Positions 25,621 to 34,416 of a stretch of 64,000 nucleotides of DNA are shown here, piece after piece. The stretch comes from Delftia sp. PS-11 (lineage in GTDB: Bacteria; Pseudomonadota; Gammaproteobacteria; Burkholderiales; Burkholderiaceae_C). Under the pieces are notes generated by a model that saw only the letters and a program-made list of their open reading frames with translations, ran no database searches and had not been told where the DNA came from. The stretch lies in contig NZ_JACSYA010000009.1 of the NCBI RefSeq assembly GCF_029870285.1, positions 62,001 to 126,000 of the forward strand, read 5' to 3'. Each line of letters opens with the position of its first letter. The stretch's first letter is position 1. The position numbers and the translations under genes were made by a program.

Positions 25621-25880
25621 GTCCTGATATAGCTGGCTGAAATAAACGATTCGCCTTCCGCAACCTCGTCATTTTTCACCAAAATGTGAAAGTATGTGAG
25701 GAAATTGTCTGTGTCATTGCCTGTAATTGAACAGCTCCCGTGGGCTCTGCACTCTGTGCAGTCTGGGCTTTTTTGCAACAGGCCCGTGCCGGGTGTGCCT
25801 GCTGACTTGCTGCTGTCATGTTCAGTCTGTATAGGTGGCGGTCCTGGCATGCCACAGCCTGGCGCGCAGGTGTGGCGGCG

Positions 25881-26160
25881 CTACGGTTCGCTGTGCCGTT
25901 CTATCCATTGAACTACAGCCTGGACGCTGCGGAAATCATCGCAGGAGCGGGCCGCAATATCGGGGGCGCTGGCATCGGGGGCGCCAAGGATGAGGTTTTC
26001 AGGGCCGATGCGTATCGCCACGGCCATGCCCGCAGCCAGCCGCGCTGGCGGCAGGCCGCTGACGGCCAGCAGGTTCACTTCTGGCATCTGCTGCGCACAG
26101 CGGTCCAGGGCCGCCGCACGCTGCGATGCCAGATGAAGGAGGGCGCCAGAATCGAGCGCT
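25881..26160 (-). pseudogene. Acyltransferase fragment, malonate decarboxylase MdcH-like
   Basis: A frame of about 90 residues contains LLAVSGLPPARLAAG followed by VAIRIGPENLILGAP. This resembles the middle of malonyl-transferase epsilon subunits (MdcH), where a GLP-type loop precedes AIRIG-(D/E/N)-x-x-LGG. There is no start region, no GHSxG active site and no remaining C-terminus. It directly follows an MdcB-like fragment in another frame, so both look like leftovers of an mdc operon. The assignment rests on short motifs. Confidence 0.4.
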
Positions 26161-26163
26161 CCG

Positions 26164-26304
26164 CGTGAACACCGCACCCCGGTTTGTGTTGATCCCGCCG
26201 GTGGCTGCCAGCATGCGCTGCTCCGCCTCGATGCCCAGACGCTCCAGCACGGGAAACGGCGCGCCCTGGTCTATCGGGGCGAAAGCGGCAGGCATGGCGC
26301 GAAT
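26164..26304 (-). pseudogene. Triphosphoribosyl-dephospho-CoA synthase (MdcB/CitG) fragment
   Basis: About 47 residues read AFAPIDQGAPF, LERLGIEAEQRMLAATGG and INTNRGAVF. The last two match the strongly conserved MdcB/CitG core (ATGGVNTHRGAIF). The family is about 280-300 residues long; here the upstream half is gone and the frame changes just after this motif. It is clearly a remnant. The intact enzyme would make the prosthetic group of malonate or citrate lyase-type acyl carrier proteins. Confidence 0.6.
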
Positions 26305-26331
26305 TGTGATGAAGATGCGGGTTGCCACTAG

Positions 26332-26347
26332 TGTTGATATATCAACA
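26332..26347. promoter_or_regulatory. Perfect 16-bp palindrome, likely MarR operator
   Basis: TGTTGATATATCAACA reads the same on both strands. It lies 48 bases upstream of the MarR-family start codon in an A+T-rich pocket. Size and symmetry are typical of MarR dimer sites, so autoregulation and control of the downstream aldolase and reductase genes are likely. Confidence 0.75.
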
Positions 26348-26394
26348 TTTTGACAGAATGCCACCATCGCAATCACTGGCAGAAGACCGATTCC

Positions 26395-26991
26395 ATGACC
26401 CGTGCACGCCCACCTTCAGCCTGCGACATACCCTCTGTTTCAGGAGGCGCTCCTGACGCTTCTGTCTGCAGCCGGACGCTGGCGCTGGAGGACTTCCTGA
26501 CGTTCCGGCTGGGCGCGCTGTCGAACGCGCTGCAGACCCAGGTGACCCGCCACTACATCGCACCGGCTTCGCCCCTGGGGCTGACGCAGTGGCGCCTCAT
26601 GGGGCAGATCCAGCGCCATGGCGAGCTGCATGCCAGCGCGCTGTCGCGCCTGAGCCTGATGGACAAGGCCCAGATCAGCCGTGCGCTGCAGCCACTGATC
26701 GAGCATGGCTGGGTGCTGCGCCGCACCGATCCCGCACATGCCAAGCGCCACCTGCTGTGCCTCAGTCCCGAGGGCCTGGCGGTGTTCGACGAGGTGCTGG
26801 CAAAAGCCCGCCCCTACCAGGCGGCCCTGCTCAACGCCTTGACGGCCGAAGAGCGGCGCATGCTCGGCTGCATCCTCGACAAGCTCACCCAGGCATCCCA
26901 GGCGCTGGACCAGGGCCTGGGTCCGCAGGGCATCTCTTTCCCCACTGACCACGATGGACACCATGGAACTGCAAAAAATGCATCCCGATGA
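26395..26991 (+). CDS. MarR-family transcriptional regulator
   Basis: 198 residues from ATG at 26395. A short variable N-terminus is followed by a winged helix-turn-helix: LTQWRLMGQIQRHGEL, then LSLMDKAQISRALQPLIEHGWVLRR (recognition helix and turn) and the wing DPAHAKRHLLCLSPEG. The last 38 bases overlap the next gene, so the two are translationally coupled. Regulators of this type usually repress catabolic or detoxification genes and respond to aromatic or carboxylic ligands. The perfect palindrome at 26332-26347 is its probable operator. Confidence 0.9.
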   Translation: MTRARPPSACDIPSVSGGAPDASVCSRTLALEDFLTFRLGALSNALQTQVTRHYIAPASPLGLTQWRLMGQIQRHGELHASALSRLSLMDKAQISRALQPLIEHGWVLRRTDPAHAKRHLLCLSPEGLAVFDEVLAKARPYQAALLNALTAEERRMLGCILDKLTQASQALDQGLGPQGISFPTDHDGHHGTAKNASR

Positions 26992-27724
26992 ACGCGCGGC
27001 CCGCATCGAACTGGCATCCTGCTACCGCATCTTCGCCATGCTGGGCTGGGACGAGCTGATCTACAACCACATCACCGTGCGCCTGCCCGACAGCGTCACG
27101 GGCGGCGACAAGCAGTTCCTGATCAACCCCTTCGGCCTGCACTACGACGAGGTCACGGCCGGCAATCTGGTGCGCATCAACGTGCGTGGCGAAGTGCTGG
27201 ACGGCTCCCGGCATCCGGTCAATCCGGCCGGCTTCGTCGTGCATGCAGCCATCCACGATGGCCTGCCGCACGCCCATTGCGTCATGCATACGCACACCAC
27301 GGCCGGCATGGGCGTGGCCTGCCTGGAGCAGGGTCTGTCGCAGAGCAATTTCTACAGTGCCCAGCTGCATGGCATGGTGGCATACCATGATTTCGAGGGC
27401 ATCACCATCCATGCCGACGAAGGCCCACGCCTGCTGGCCAGCATCGGCAGCAAGCCTGCGGTCATCCTGCGCAACCATGGCCTGCTCAGCTGGGGCGCCA
27501 GCCTGCCCCAGGCCTTTGTGACGCTGTGGACGCTGCAGCGCGCCTGCGAGGTGCAGCTGGCCACGCTGTCCATGGGGCAGCCGCGCCTCATTGCCGAGGC
27601 CACGGCCCGGCGCTGCCATACCGACTCACTGACCTTCAACGACAACCACGGCGGCGCGCGCGATGTGTTCGACCACCTTGTGCGGCGCGTCAACCGCCTG
27701 GGCACCAGTTATCTTGACCTTTGA
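26954..27724 (+). CDS. Class II aldolase/adducin family protein
   Basis: 256 residues. The adducin/aldolase class II fold shows as YNHITVRLP (residues 36-44), metal-ligand motif HTHT near residue 113-116, and NHGLLSWG with the third His near 175. The family binds Zn or Fe and cleaves or isomerises phosphosugars or hydroxy acids; in Burkholderiales many members are uncharacterised. It overlaps the MarR gene and is followed at once by a ketopantoate-reductase-like gene, so a small MarR-controlled catabolic operon is likely. The substrate is unknown. Confidence 0.88.
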   Translation: MDTMELQKMHPDERAARIELASCYRIFAMLGWDELIYNHITVRLPDSVTGGDKQFLINPFGLHYDEVTAGNLVRINVRGEVLDGSRHPVNPAGFVVHAAIHDGLPHAHCVMHTHTTAGMGVACLEQGLSQSNFYSAQLHGMVAYHDFEGITIHADEGPRLLASIGSKPAVILRNHGLLSWGASLPQAFVTLWTLQRACEVQLATLSMGQPRLIAEATARRCHTDSLTFNDNHGGARDVFDHLVRRVNRLGTSYLDL

Positions 27725-27726
27725 AC

Positions 27727-28749
27727 ATGAGCATGGAGCAAACAAGCATTTCTTTCGGCAAGGCCTGCATTTTTGGCGCAGGTGCCATCGGCGGCTGGAT
27801 CGGCGCGGCACTGGCGCGCGCGGGCTGCGAACTCAGTGCCGTGGCACGCGGCCCGGCGCTGCAGGCGCTGCGCAGCCAGGGGCTGACCCTGGTGCACGGC
27901 GGGCACAGCGAGCGTTTTGAGGTGCGCGCCGAGCAGGACCCTGCGGTCCTGGGCGTGCAGGACCTGGTCATCATCTCGGTCAAGGCGCCTGGCATGGCGG
28001 ATGTGGCCGAGCGCATCGCGCCATTGATCGGGCCGCAGACCGTGGTCCTGACCGCGATGAACGGCGTGCCCTGGTGGTTTCTGCAAGGCGGTGTCGATGC
28101 CTGCGTGCGCGGGCGCCAGCTCGATGCCGTGGACCCGGGCGGGCGCATCGCGCGTGCGATTGACGCAGGCCAGGTGCTGGGAGCGGTCGTGCATGCGAGC
28201 TGCTCGGTCGATGCGCCGGGCGTGGTGCGCCGGCATTTCGGCAACGCCATGATCGTGGGCGAGCCCCTGGCCGAGCGCGGCCAGCCGGCCTCGCCACGCC
28301 TGGCGGCGCTGGCCGCGCTGCTGAATGCGGGAGGGCTGGAGGTCAAGGTCTCGGACCATATCCAGCGCGATGCCTGGTTCAAGCTGTGGGGCAACATGAC
28401 CATGAACCCGGTCAGTGCTTTGACCGGCGCGACCACGGACCGCATCCTGGGCGATGAGCTGGTGCGCGGCCTGATCACGCGCGTGATGCTCGAAGCCAGG
28501 GACATTGGCGCACGCATCGGCCTGCCCATCGCAGACTCGCCCGAGGACCGCCATGCGGTGACACTCAAGCTGGGCGCCTTCAAGACCTCGATGCTGCAGG
28601 ACGTGGAAGCGGGCAAGCCCGTGGAGCTGGACGCTCTGGTGGGCGCCGTGCGCGAGCTGGGGCAGCTGTGCGGCATGGCCACGCCTTTCACCGATGCACT
28701 GCTGGGGCTGGCGCGGCTGCAGGCGCGTGAGCGCGGCCTGATGCCCTGA
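27727..28749 (+). CDS. Ketopantoate reductase-like NAD(P)-dependent dehydrogenase
   Basis: 340 residues from ATG at 27727 (a TTG at 27721 overlaps the previous stop). The N-terminal Rossmann motif is GAGAIGGWIGAALARAG. The central part has ISVKAPG and LTAMNGVP, and the C-terminal helical domain contains the catalytic-type Lys in RDAWFKLWGNMTMNP. This is the ApbA/PanE family, but the true pantothenate genes lie elsewhere (panC, panB). Coupling to an aldolase-family gene suggests reduction of a 2-keto acid in the same degradative route. Confidence 0.85.
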   Translation: MSMEQTSISFGKACIFGAGAIGGWIGAALARAGCELSAVARGPALQALRSQGLTLVHGGHSERFEVRAEQDPAVLGVQDLVIISVKAPGMADVAERIAPLIGPQTVVLTAMNGVPWWFLQGGVDACVRGRQLDAVDPGGRIARAIDAGQVLGAVVHASCSVDAPGVVRRHFGNAMIVGEPLAERGQPASPRLAALAALLNAGGLEVKVSDHIQRDAWFKLWGNMTMNPVSALTGATTDRILGDELVRGLITRVMLEARDIGARIGLPIADSPEDRHAVTLKLGAFKTSMLQDVEAGKPVELDALVGAVRELGQLCGMATPFTDALLGLARLQARERGLMP

Positions 28750-28781
28750 GGGCCTCTGGACAGGCCCTACACTGGCCTGCC

Positions 28782-29144
28782 ATGAATACCCCCGCATCCG
28801 ACAAACCCTGCACCGATCCCGCCGTATGGTCCACGCTGTGCGTGCTCACCACCACCGTGGCCAGCGCCCAGGAGGCCGCCGAGCTGGCACGCGCCCTGGT
28901 GCGCCAGCAGGCTGCCGCCTGCGTACAGGTCGAGGCCATCACCTCGCACTATGTCTGGGAGGGCGAGCTGCATGCCACGCCGGAATGGCGGCTGGTCTGC
29001 AAGACCCTGCCCGATGCGCTGGAGCGCCTGCAGGCCCTGCTGCGTGCCAGCCACAGCTACAGCGTGCCCCAGATCACCGTGCGCACCGAGCACTGCCTGC
29101 CCGACTACGCGCACTGGCTGCGTGCCCAGGTTTTGGCCGCCTGA
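28782..29144 (+). CDS. cutA: Divalent-cation tolerance protein CutA
   Basis: 120 residues, slightly longer than the typical 105-115. The order of motifs fits CutA1: LTTTVAS at the N-terminus, ALVRQQAAACVQV, ITSHYVWEGEL, EWRLVCKTLPDALERL, and HSYSVPQI near the C-terminus. CutA forms a trimer of ferredoxin-like folds; its link to copper tolerance is weak and its actual role is unsettled. It starts 32 bases after the reductase stop. Confidence 0.9.
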   Translation: MNTPASDKPCTDPAVWSTLCVLTTTVASAQEAAELARALVRQQAAACVQVEAITSHYVWEGELHATPEWRLVCKTLPDALERLQALLRASHSYSVPQITVRTEHCLPDYAHWLRAQVLAA

Positions 29145-29162
29145 GCCTGCGCCCACCGTACA

Positions 29163-30149
29163 TCATTGCGGTGTGATGCCGGCGGCCTGTATCACGGGCA
29201 CCCAGCTGGCGGTCTCCTGGCGGATCAGCTCGCCAAAGGCGCTGCCTGTGACGATCCAGGGCGCCATGCCCTGCTGGTCCATCTGCCGGATGGCCTCGGG
29301 TGCCGCAAAGATGGCCTGGATGTCCTGTTCCAGCTGCCTGAGCGCAGCAGCAGGCGTCTTTTTCGGCACCATCACGCCATACCAGGACGAGACGGCAATG
29401 CCGGGCACGCCGGCCTGTGCCAGCGTGGGCACATCCGGCAGATAGGGCGTACGCGCGGCATCGGTCACGGCCAGCGCGCGCAGCCTGCCCGCGCGCACAT
29501 GGGGCAGCAGGGAGGGGATATTGCCCACGATCATGGGCACAGTGCCGCCCAGCACATCGTTGAGGCCGGGCGTCGTGCCCTTGTACGCCACATGCAGGAT
29601 GTCGGCGCCGGTGCGCTGGCGCAGCAGCTCGCCCGCCAGATGCAGGCTGGAGCCCACGCCGGGCGAGGCATAGCTGATGGTGCGCGGGCAGGCGTTGGAC
29701 AGCGCCACCAGCTCCAGCACCGTCCGGGCAGGCACATCCGGATGCACCGCAATCACGTTGGCGGTGCGCGCCAGTGTGGCCACAGGCGCCAGGTCCACGG
29801 GCACGCCGTGGCCCGACCCGGCTTGCAGCGTGGGGTGGATGGTCAGGTTGCCCTGGGGCACGACCAGCAGCGTGTGGCCATCCGGCGCAGCACGCCTGAC
29901 CATGTCGATGCCGATGCTGCCGTTGGCACCAGGCCTGTTTTCGACCACCGCAGGCTGTCCATGGCGCTGCGCCAGGCCTGCGGACAGCAGGCGGGCCAGC
30001 GTGTCCACCGGCCCCCCGGGAGGGAAGGGCGCAACGATGGTGAAGGGTCTTACACCCAGCGATTGCCGGGGCAGCGCATCCTGTGCCATGCCCTGGTGGG
30101 TGGCCGTGGCGAAGACGAAGGCTGCGCAGAGCCAGAGGCGGGCATTCAT
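29163..30149 (-). CDS. Bug-family (TctC-like) tripartite tricarboxylate receptor
   Basis: 328 residues. A signal peptide (about 1-22) ends in GMAQ. The mature protein has the Bug pattern: VAPFPPGGPVDTLARLL, VVENRPGANGSIG, then GHTLLVVPQG. The family binds carboxylates or aromatic acids in the periplasm, usually for TctAB; no TctAB genes are in the window, as is usual for the many orphan Bug proteins of Burkholderiales. It converges with cutA. Its upstream region (30150-30280) is A+T-rich and probably holds its promoter. Confidence 0.93.
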   Translation of the reverse strand: MNARLWLCAAFVFATATHQGMAQDALPRQSLGVRPFTIVAPFPPGGPVDTLARLLSAGLAQRHGQPAVVENRPGANGSIGIDMVRRAAPDGHTLLVVPQGNLTIHPTLQAGSGHGVPVDLAPVATLARTANVIAVHPDVPARTVLELVALSNACPRTISYASPGVGSSLHLAGELLRQRTGADILHVAYKGTTPGLNDVLGGTVPMIVGNIPSLLPHVRAGRLRALAVTDAARTPYLPDVPTLAQAGVPGIAVSSWYGVMVPKKTPAAALRQLEQDIQAIFAAPEAIRQMDQQGMAPWIVTGSAFGELIRQETASWVPVIQAAGITPQ

Positions 30150-30280
30150 GGAGACTCCAGAGGCGATGGGTTAAAATTGTTTTATTGGTAAATCATTGTT
30201 CTTTCGATAAATCAATCCAAGGGTAGTCTCTGGGGTTGATACAAGTCAACGGGGAAACCCTGACTCTTGCGCGCACCAAT

Positions 30281-30306
30281 AAGAAAGGGAGCGCAAATGC
30301 GCTCCC
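30281..30306 (-). terminator. ftsY intrinsic terminator
   Basis: An 8-bp stem (GGGAGCGC with GCGCTCCC, loop AAAT) at 30287-30306 is followed on the minus strand by TTTCTT. It lies 30 bases after the ftsY stop. Confidence 0.8.
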
Positions 30307-30336
30307 TTGGTGCTCCGGGGCGGCAGGCGGCGCAGG

Positions 30337-31515
30337 TCAGGACAGCAGGGCCTGCGCGAACTCGCGGGCGTCGAAGGTTTCAAGGTCTTCGAGCTTTTCG
30401 CCCACGCCGATGAAGTAGACGGGAATCGGCCGCTCCTGCGCGATGGCCGCGAGCACGCCGCCCTTGGCCGTCCCATCGAGTTTGGTGACGATCAGGCCCG
30501 TGAGCTGCAGGGCATCGTCGAAGGCGCGCACCTGGGCCAGCGCGTTCTGGCCGGTGTTGCCATCGATGACCAGCAGCACCTCGTGCGGCGCCGTGGCCTC
30601 GGCCTTGGTGACCACGCGGCGGATCTTCTTGAGTTCTTCCATCAGGTGCAGCTGGGTGGGCAGCCGTCCGGCCGTGTCCACCAGCACCACGTCTTTCTTG
30701 CGGGCGCGGCCCGCGCTGACGGCATCGAAGCTCACGGCGGCGGGGTCACCGCCTTCCTGGCTCACGATCTCCACGGTATTGCGGTTGGCCCAGACGCCGA
30801 GCTGCTCGCGCGCGGCGGCGCGGAAGGTGTCGGCTGCGGCCAGCAGCACGCTCTGGCCCTCGTCGGCCAGGTGCTTGGTCAGCTTGCCGATCGAAGTGGT
30901 CTTGCCTGCGCCATTGACGCCGGCGACCATGACCACCGTGGGCTGGTGTTCACCGATGACCAGCGGCTTTTGCAGCGGGCGCAGCAGGTCGGCCAGCGCA
31001 TCGGCCAGCAGTGCCTTGACGGCTGCGGGCTCGGTGGCCTTGGTTTCCTTGACGCGGCGGCGCAGGTCGGCCAGCAGATGCTCGGTCGCCTTGACGCCGG
31101 TATCGGCCATCAGCAGCGCATCTTCCAGCTCCTCGTAGAGCGCGTCATTGATCTGCGTGCCCGTGAACACGGTGGCAATGCTGGAGCCGGTCTTGCGCAG
31201 GCCGGCCTTGAGGCGCTGCATCCAGTTCTGGCGGCTGGCGCCTTCGGCCTCGGGCTTGGCAGCAGGCTCGGGCGGCGCGACAAACTGCGCCGGCTCCTGC
31301 GCAACGGCGAGCGCAGGCGCGCTGCTGTCGCCTTTGCCGCCGAAGGGCTTGCGCCACCAGGCGCCGCCAGAGCCGGCAGCAGGCGCCGACGGCGTGTCCG
31401 CAGCCTCTTGGGCCAGCGAGGTGGAAGTTTGCTGCGCATCAGGCGCGGCAGGTGGGACCGGTGCGGAATTCTCGGCAACGGGTGGGGTGGGCTTTTTCTT
31501 GAAAAAACTGAACAT
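30337..31515 (-). CDS. ftsY: Signal recognition particle receptor FtsY
   Basis: 392 residues from ATG at 31515 (MFSFFKKK). An acidic/Ala-Pro-rich A domain (to about residue 95) precedes the NG GTPase: [14 protein letters not shown] (P-loop), [23 protein letters not shown] and [10 protein letters not shown]. It docks ribosome-SRP complexes at the SecYEG translocon. The start codon is only 28 bases from that of the divergent M16 peptidase, so the two promoters must lie inside or overlap coding sequence. Confidence 0.97.
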   Translation of the reverse strand: MFSFFKKKPTPPVAENSAPVPPAAPDAQQTSTSLAQEAADTPSAPAAGSGGAWWRKPFGGKGDSSAPALAVAQEPAQFVAPPEPAAKPEAEGASRQNWMQRLKAGLRKTGSSIATVFTGTQINDALYEELEDALLMADTGVKATEHLLADLRRRVKETKATEPAAVKALLADALADLLRPLQKPLVIGEHQPTVVMVAGVNGAGKTTSIGKLTKHLADEGQSVLLAAADTFRAAAREQLGVWANRNTVEIVSQEGGDPAAVSFDAVSAGRARKKDVVLVDTAGRLPTQLHLMEELKKIRRVVTKAEATAPHEVLLVIDGNTGQNALAQVRAFDDALQLTGLIVTKLDGTAKGGVLAAIAQERPIPVYFIGVGEKLEDLETFDAREFAQALLS

Positions 31516-31543
31516 CGGCAGGTTCTTAGAATCACAGCATTCT

Positions 31544-33031
31544 ATGAAACATGCACTCACCCTCCTGGGCTTAATGGCCTGCATGGGCACTGGGGCTGCT
31601 TTGGCAGCCCCGGATGCATCTCCCAACCCCGCTGGCCCGCTGCTGCAGACCGTAGCCGGCCAGGCTGCCGAAGGCGCGCGCGCGCAAGGCGCCGCGCACC
31701 AGTTCACGCTCAAGAACGGCATGCAGCTGATCGTGCGGCCGGACCGCCGTGCACCGACGGCCGTGCACATGGTCTGGGTGCGTGTGGGCGCCTATGACGA
31801 GGTCGATGGCACATCGGGCGTGGCCCATGCGCTGGAGCACATGATGTTCAAGGGCTCCAAAAAAGTGGCGCCCGGCGAATTCTCGCGCCGCGTGGCGGCC
31901 CTGGGCGGAAGGGAGAATGCCTTCACCAGCCAGGACTACACCGGCTACTACCAGCAGATTCCCTCCCGCAGCCTGGAGGAAGTGATGAAGCTGGAGGCCG
32001 ACCGCTTCGCCAACAACCAGTGGCCCGACAGCGAGTTCACCAAGGAGATCGAGGTCATCAAGGAAGAGCGCCGCATGCGCACCGAAGACCAGCCGCGCGC
32101 CGTACTGATCGAGCAGCTGTTCGCGGCCACCTTCATGGCCTCCCCCTATCACCGGCCCATCATCGGCTGGATGAGCGACCTGGATTCGATGACGCCTGGC
32201 GATGTGCGGGACTTTCATCGCCGCTGGTACACGCCCGGCAATGCCGCCGTGGTGGTGGCCGGCGACGTGGACGTCTCACAGGTGCGGGCCTGGGCCGAGA
32301 AATACTACGGCCGCATCCCTGCGCGCGCCCTGCCGGCGCGCAAGCCGCGCACCGAGCCCGTGCAGATCGGCATGCGCCGCATCGAGGTCAAGCAGCCGGC
32401 CGAGCAGGGCTTCGTGGCGCTGTCTTTCCGCGTGCCTTCGCTCACGCGGGTGGAGCAGCTGCAGGACAGCGACCGCGACGCGCTGGCGCTGATCGTGCTT
32501 TCGGCCGTGCTGGACGGCTACGATGGCGCCCGCCTGGAGCGGGCGCTGGTGCAGGGCGAAGGCCGTGTGGCCGACAGCGCGGGCAGTTCCGCCTCGGTCA
32601 TGGGCCGTGGCCCCAGCCTGTTCATGCTGACCGGCGTGCCTGCAGCGGGCAAGGCTGCGGCCGATGTCGAGGCGGCGCTGCGCGCCCAGGTGGCCAAAAT
32701 TGCCCTTGAAGGCGTGGAGCCTGCCGAGCTGGAGCGCGTGAAGACCCAGTGGATGGCCTCCAACATCTATGAGCGCGACTCCGTGATGGGCCAGGCCCAG
32801 AGCCTGGGCAGCTACTGGATCCAGGGCATGCCCCTGGATGCCGAAGACCGGCTGCTGGCCCAGCTGCGTGGCGTGACCGTGGACGATGTCCGGCGGGTGG
32901 CTGGCCGCTATTTCGGCGAGGACCAGCTCACGGTGGGCACGCTGGTGCCCCAGCCCCTGCCCGAGGGCGGCAAGCCCCGGCGCCCGGCAGCCGGCGGCGC
33001 GCGCACGGGCGGCCCCGGCCCCCTGCACTGA
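31544..33031 (+). CDS. M16 zinc peptidase, catalytic partner
   Basis: 495 residues with a signal peptide (about 1-22). The inverted zinc motif HxxEH is present as HALEH (His95, Glu98, His99), with the distal Glu in the EVIKEERRM helix about 77 residues later. This is a full-length M16B-type periplasmic protease of the processing-peptidase/YmxG group. The next gene, 17 bases downstream, encodes a related protein without the zinc motif; together they match bacterial M16 heterodimers with one active and one inactive half. Confidence 0.92.
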   Translation: MKHALTLLGLMACMGTGAALAAPDASPNPAGPLLQTVAGQAAEGARAQGAAHQFTLKNGMQLIVRPDRRAPTAVHMVWVRVGAYDEVDGTSGVAHALEHMMFKGSKKVAPGEFSRRVAALGGRENAFTSQDYTGYYQQIPSRSLEEVMKLEADRFANNQWPDSEFTKEIEVIKEERRMRTEDQPRAVLIEQLFAATFMASPYHRPIIGWMSDLDSMTPGDVRDFHRRWYTPGNAAVVVAGDVDVSQVRAWAEKYYGRIPARALPARKPRTEPVQIGMRRIEVKQPAEQGFVALSFRVPSLTRVEQLQDSDRDALALIVLSAVLDGYDGARLERALVQGEGRVADSAGSSASVMGRGPSLFMLTGVPAAGKAAADVEAALRAQVAKIALEGVEPAELERVKTQWMASNIYERDSVMGQAQSLGSYWIQGMPLDAEDRLLAQLRGVTVDDVRRVAGRYFGEDQLTVGTLVPQPLPEGGKPRRPAAGGARTGGPGPLH

Positions 33032-33048
33032 CATCCGCTGGAGTGAAG

Positions 33049-34416
33049 ATGACGAACATGAAAAAACTGGCGGCCAGCACCCTGCTGGCCAGCGTGGGAC
33101 TGGGCTTTGGCGCCTCGTCCGCATGGGCGCTGCTGCCCATCGAACACTGGACCCAGCCTGGCGGCGCCCAGGTCTGGCTGGTGAACAGCCCGGGCATTCC
33201 GATGGTGGATGTCCAGGTGGCCTTCGATGCGGGCAGCCGCCGCGATCCGGCCGGCCAGGCAGGTCTGGCCAGTGCCGTGGCCATGATGGCCTCCAAGGGC
33301 GTGACCGCCCAGGCCGATGCACCCGCGCTCGATGAAAACGCGCTGGGCCAGGCCTGGGCGGATCTGGGTGCGAGCTTTGGCGCCCAGGCGGGCCGCGACA
33401 GCTTCAGCTACAGCCTGCGCTCGCTGACCGAACCCGCGCTGCTGCAGCGCGCCGTGGCCCTGGCGGCACGCCAGGTCGCCAGCCCCGGCTGGCCTGCGGA
33501 TGTCTGGCAGCGCGACCGCGAGCGCTGGAGCGCCTCCATCAAGGAAGCCGACACGCGCCCCGGCACGGTCGCGGCCAAAGCCTTCACCCGGGCCGTCTAT
33601 GGCGCACACCCCTATGGCGCCCTGGCCACGGGCGAGAGCCTGTCGCGCATCGACACAGCCGCCATGCAGGCCTTTCACCGCAGGCTGATTGCCGCCTGCC
33701 GCGCCAAGGTCAGCATCGTCGGCGCCCTGGACCGTGCCCAGGCCGACCGGCTGGTGCAGCAATTGCTGGCGCCCTTGCAGGCGCCCTTGCAGGCAGCTCA
33801 GGACGCTGCAGCCTGCGGACCGCTGCCCGATCTGCCCAAGGTGCAGGCGCTCCAGGCCCCCGTGCGCGAGAACATCCCCTTTGCCGCAGCCCAGGCCCAG
33901 GTGCTGATCGGCCAGCCTGGCATCGCGCGCAGCAGCCCCGACTTTCTGGCCGTGCTCGTGGGCAACCACATTCTTGGCGGCGGCGGGTTCACCTCGCGCC
34001 TGACCGAGCAGGTGCGCGAAAAGCGTGGCCTGAGCTACAGTGTCTACAGCGACTTCGCGCCGGGCCTCGATGCGGGCGCCTTCACCATCAGCCTGCAGAC
34101 CCGTCCCGACCAGGCGCAGCAGGCCCTGCAGGTGTCGCAGCAGACGCTGCAGCGCTTTGTCGCTGATGGCCCGACCGACAAGGAACTCAAGGCGGCCAAG
34201 GACAACCTGATCGGCGGCTTTGCGCTGCGCATCGACAGCAACCGCAAGCTGCTGGGCAATGTGTCCAATATCGCATGGTATGGACTGCCGCTGGATTATC
34301 TGGAGCACTGGACCGAGCGCGTGCAGGCGTTGACCGTGCGCGATGTGCGCGACGCCATGCAGCGCATGCTGCAGCCAGAACGCATGGTGACCGTGATCGT
34401 GGGAGGCGAGCAATGA
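33049..34416 (+). CDS. M16 peptidase-like protein, inactive partner
   Basis: 455 residues from ATG at 33049, chosen for the GGAG 5 bases upstream. A signal peptide is followed by an M16 fold: VQVAFDAGSRRDP, GGGGFTSRLTEQVREKRGLSYSV (substrate-binding RGLxY) and LLGNVSNIAWYGLP. At the position of HxxEH the sequence reads GLASAVAMMA, so the catalytic zinc is absent. The glycine-rich RGLSYSV region is kept, so it should still bind substrate with the upstream peptidase. Its stop overlaps the rsmD start (ATGA). Confidence 0.9.
   Translation: MTNMKKLAASTLLASVGLGFGASSAWALLPIEHWTQPGGAQVWLVNSPGIPMVDVQVAFDAGSRRDPAGQAGLASAVAMMASKGVTAQADAPALDENALGQAWADLGASFGAQAGRDSFSYSLRSLTEPALLQRAVALAARQVASPGWPADVWQRDRERWSASIKEADTRPGTVAAKAFTRAVYGAHPYGALATGESLSRIDTAAMQAFHRRLIAACRAKVSIVGALDRAQADRLVQQLLAPLQAPLQAAQDAAACGPLPDLPKVQALQAPVRENIPFAAAQAQVLIGQPGIARSSPDFLAVLVGNHILGGGGFTSRLTEQVREKRGLSYSVYSDFAPGLDAGAFTISLQTRPDQAQQALQVSQQTLQRFVADGPTDKELKAAKDNLIGGFALRIDSNRKLLGNVSNIAWYGLPLDYLEHWTERVQALTVRDVRDAMQRMLQPERMVTVIVGGEQ

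Noticed and set aside
25747..25761. CTGCAC-TCT-GTGCAG hairpin followed a few bases later by a T-run
   Set aside because: The T-run is separated from the stem by several bases and no plus-strand gene ends here, so a terminator call is not supported.
25617..25850. 77-residue minus-strand open frame upstream of the response regulator
   Set aside because: No ribosome-binding site or family likeness; the region is more likely the regulator promoter.
30150..30280. Repeated TAAATCA in the promoter region of the Bug gene
   Set aside because: Only two short direct copies in A+T-rich DNA; too weak to call an operator.
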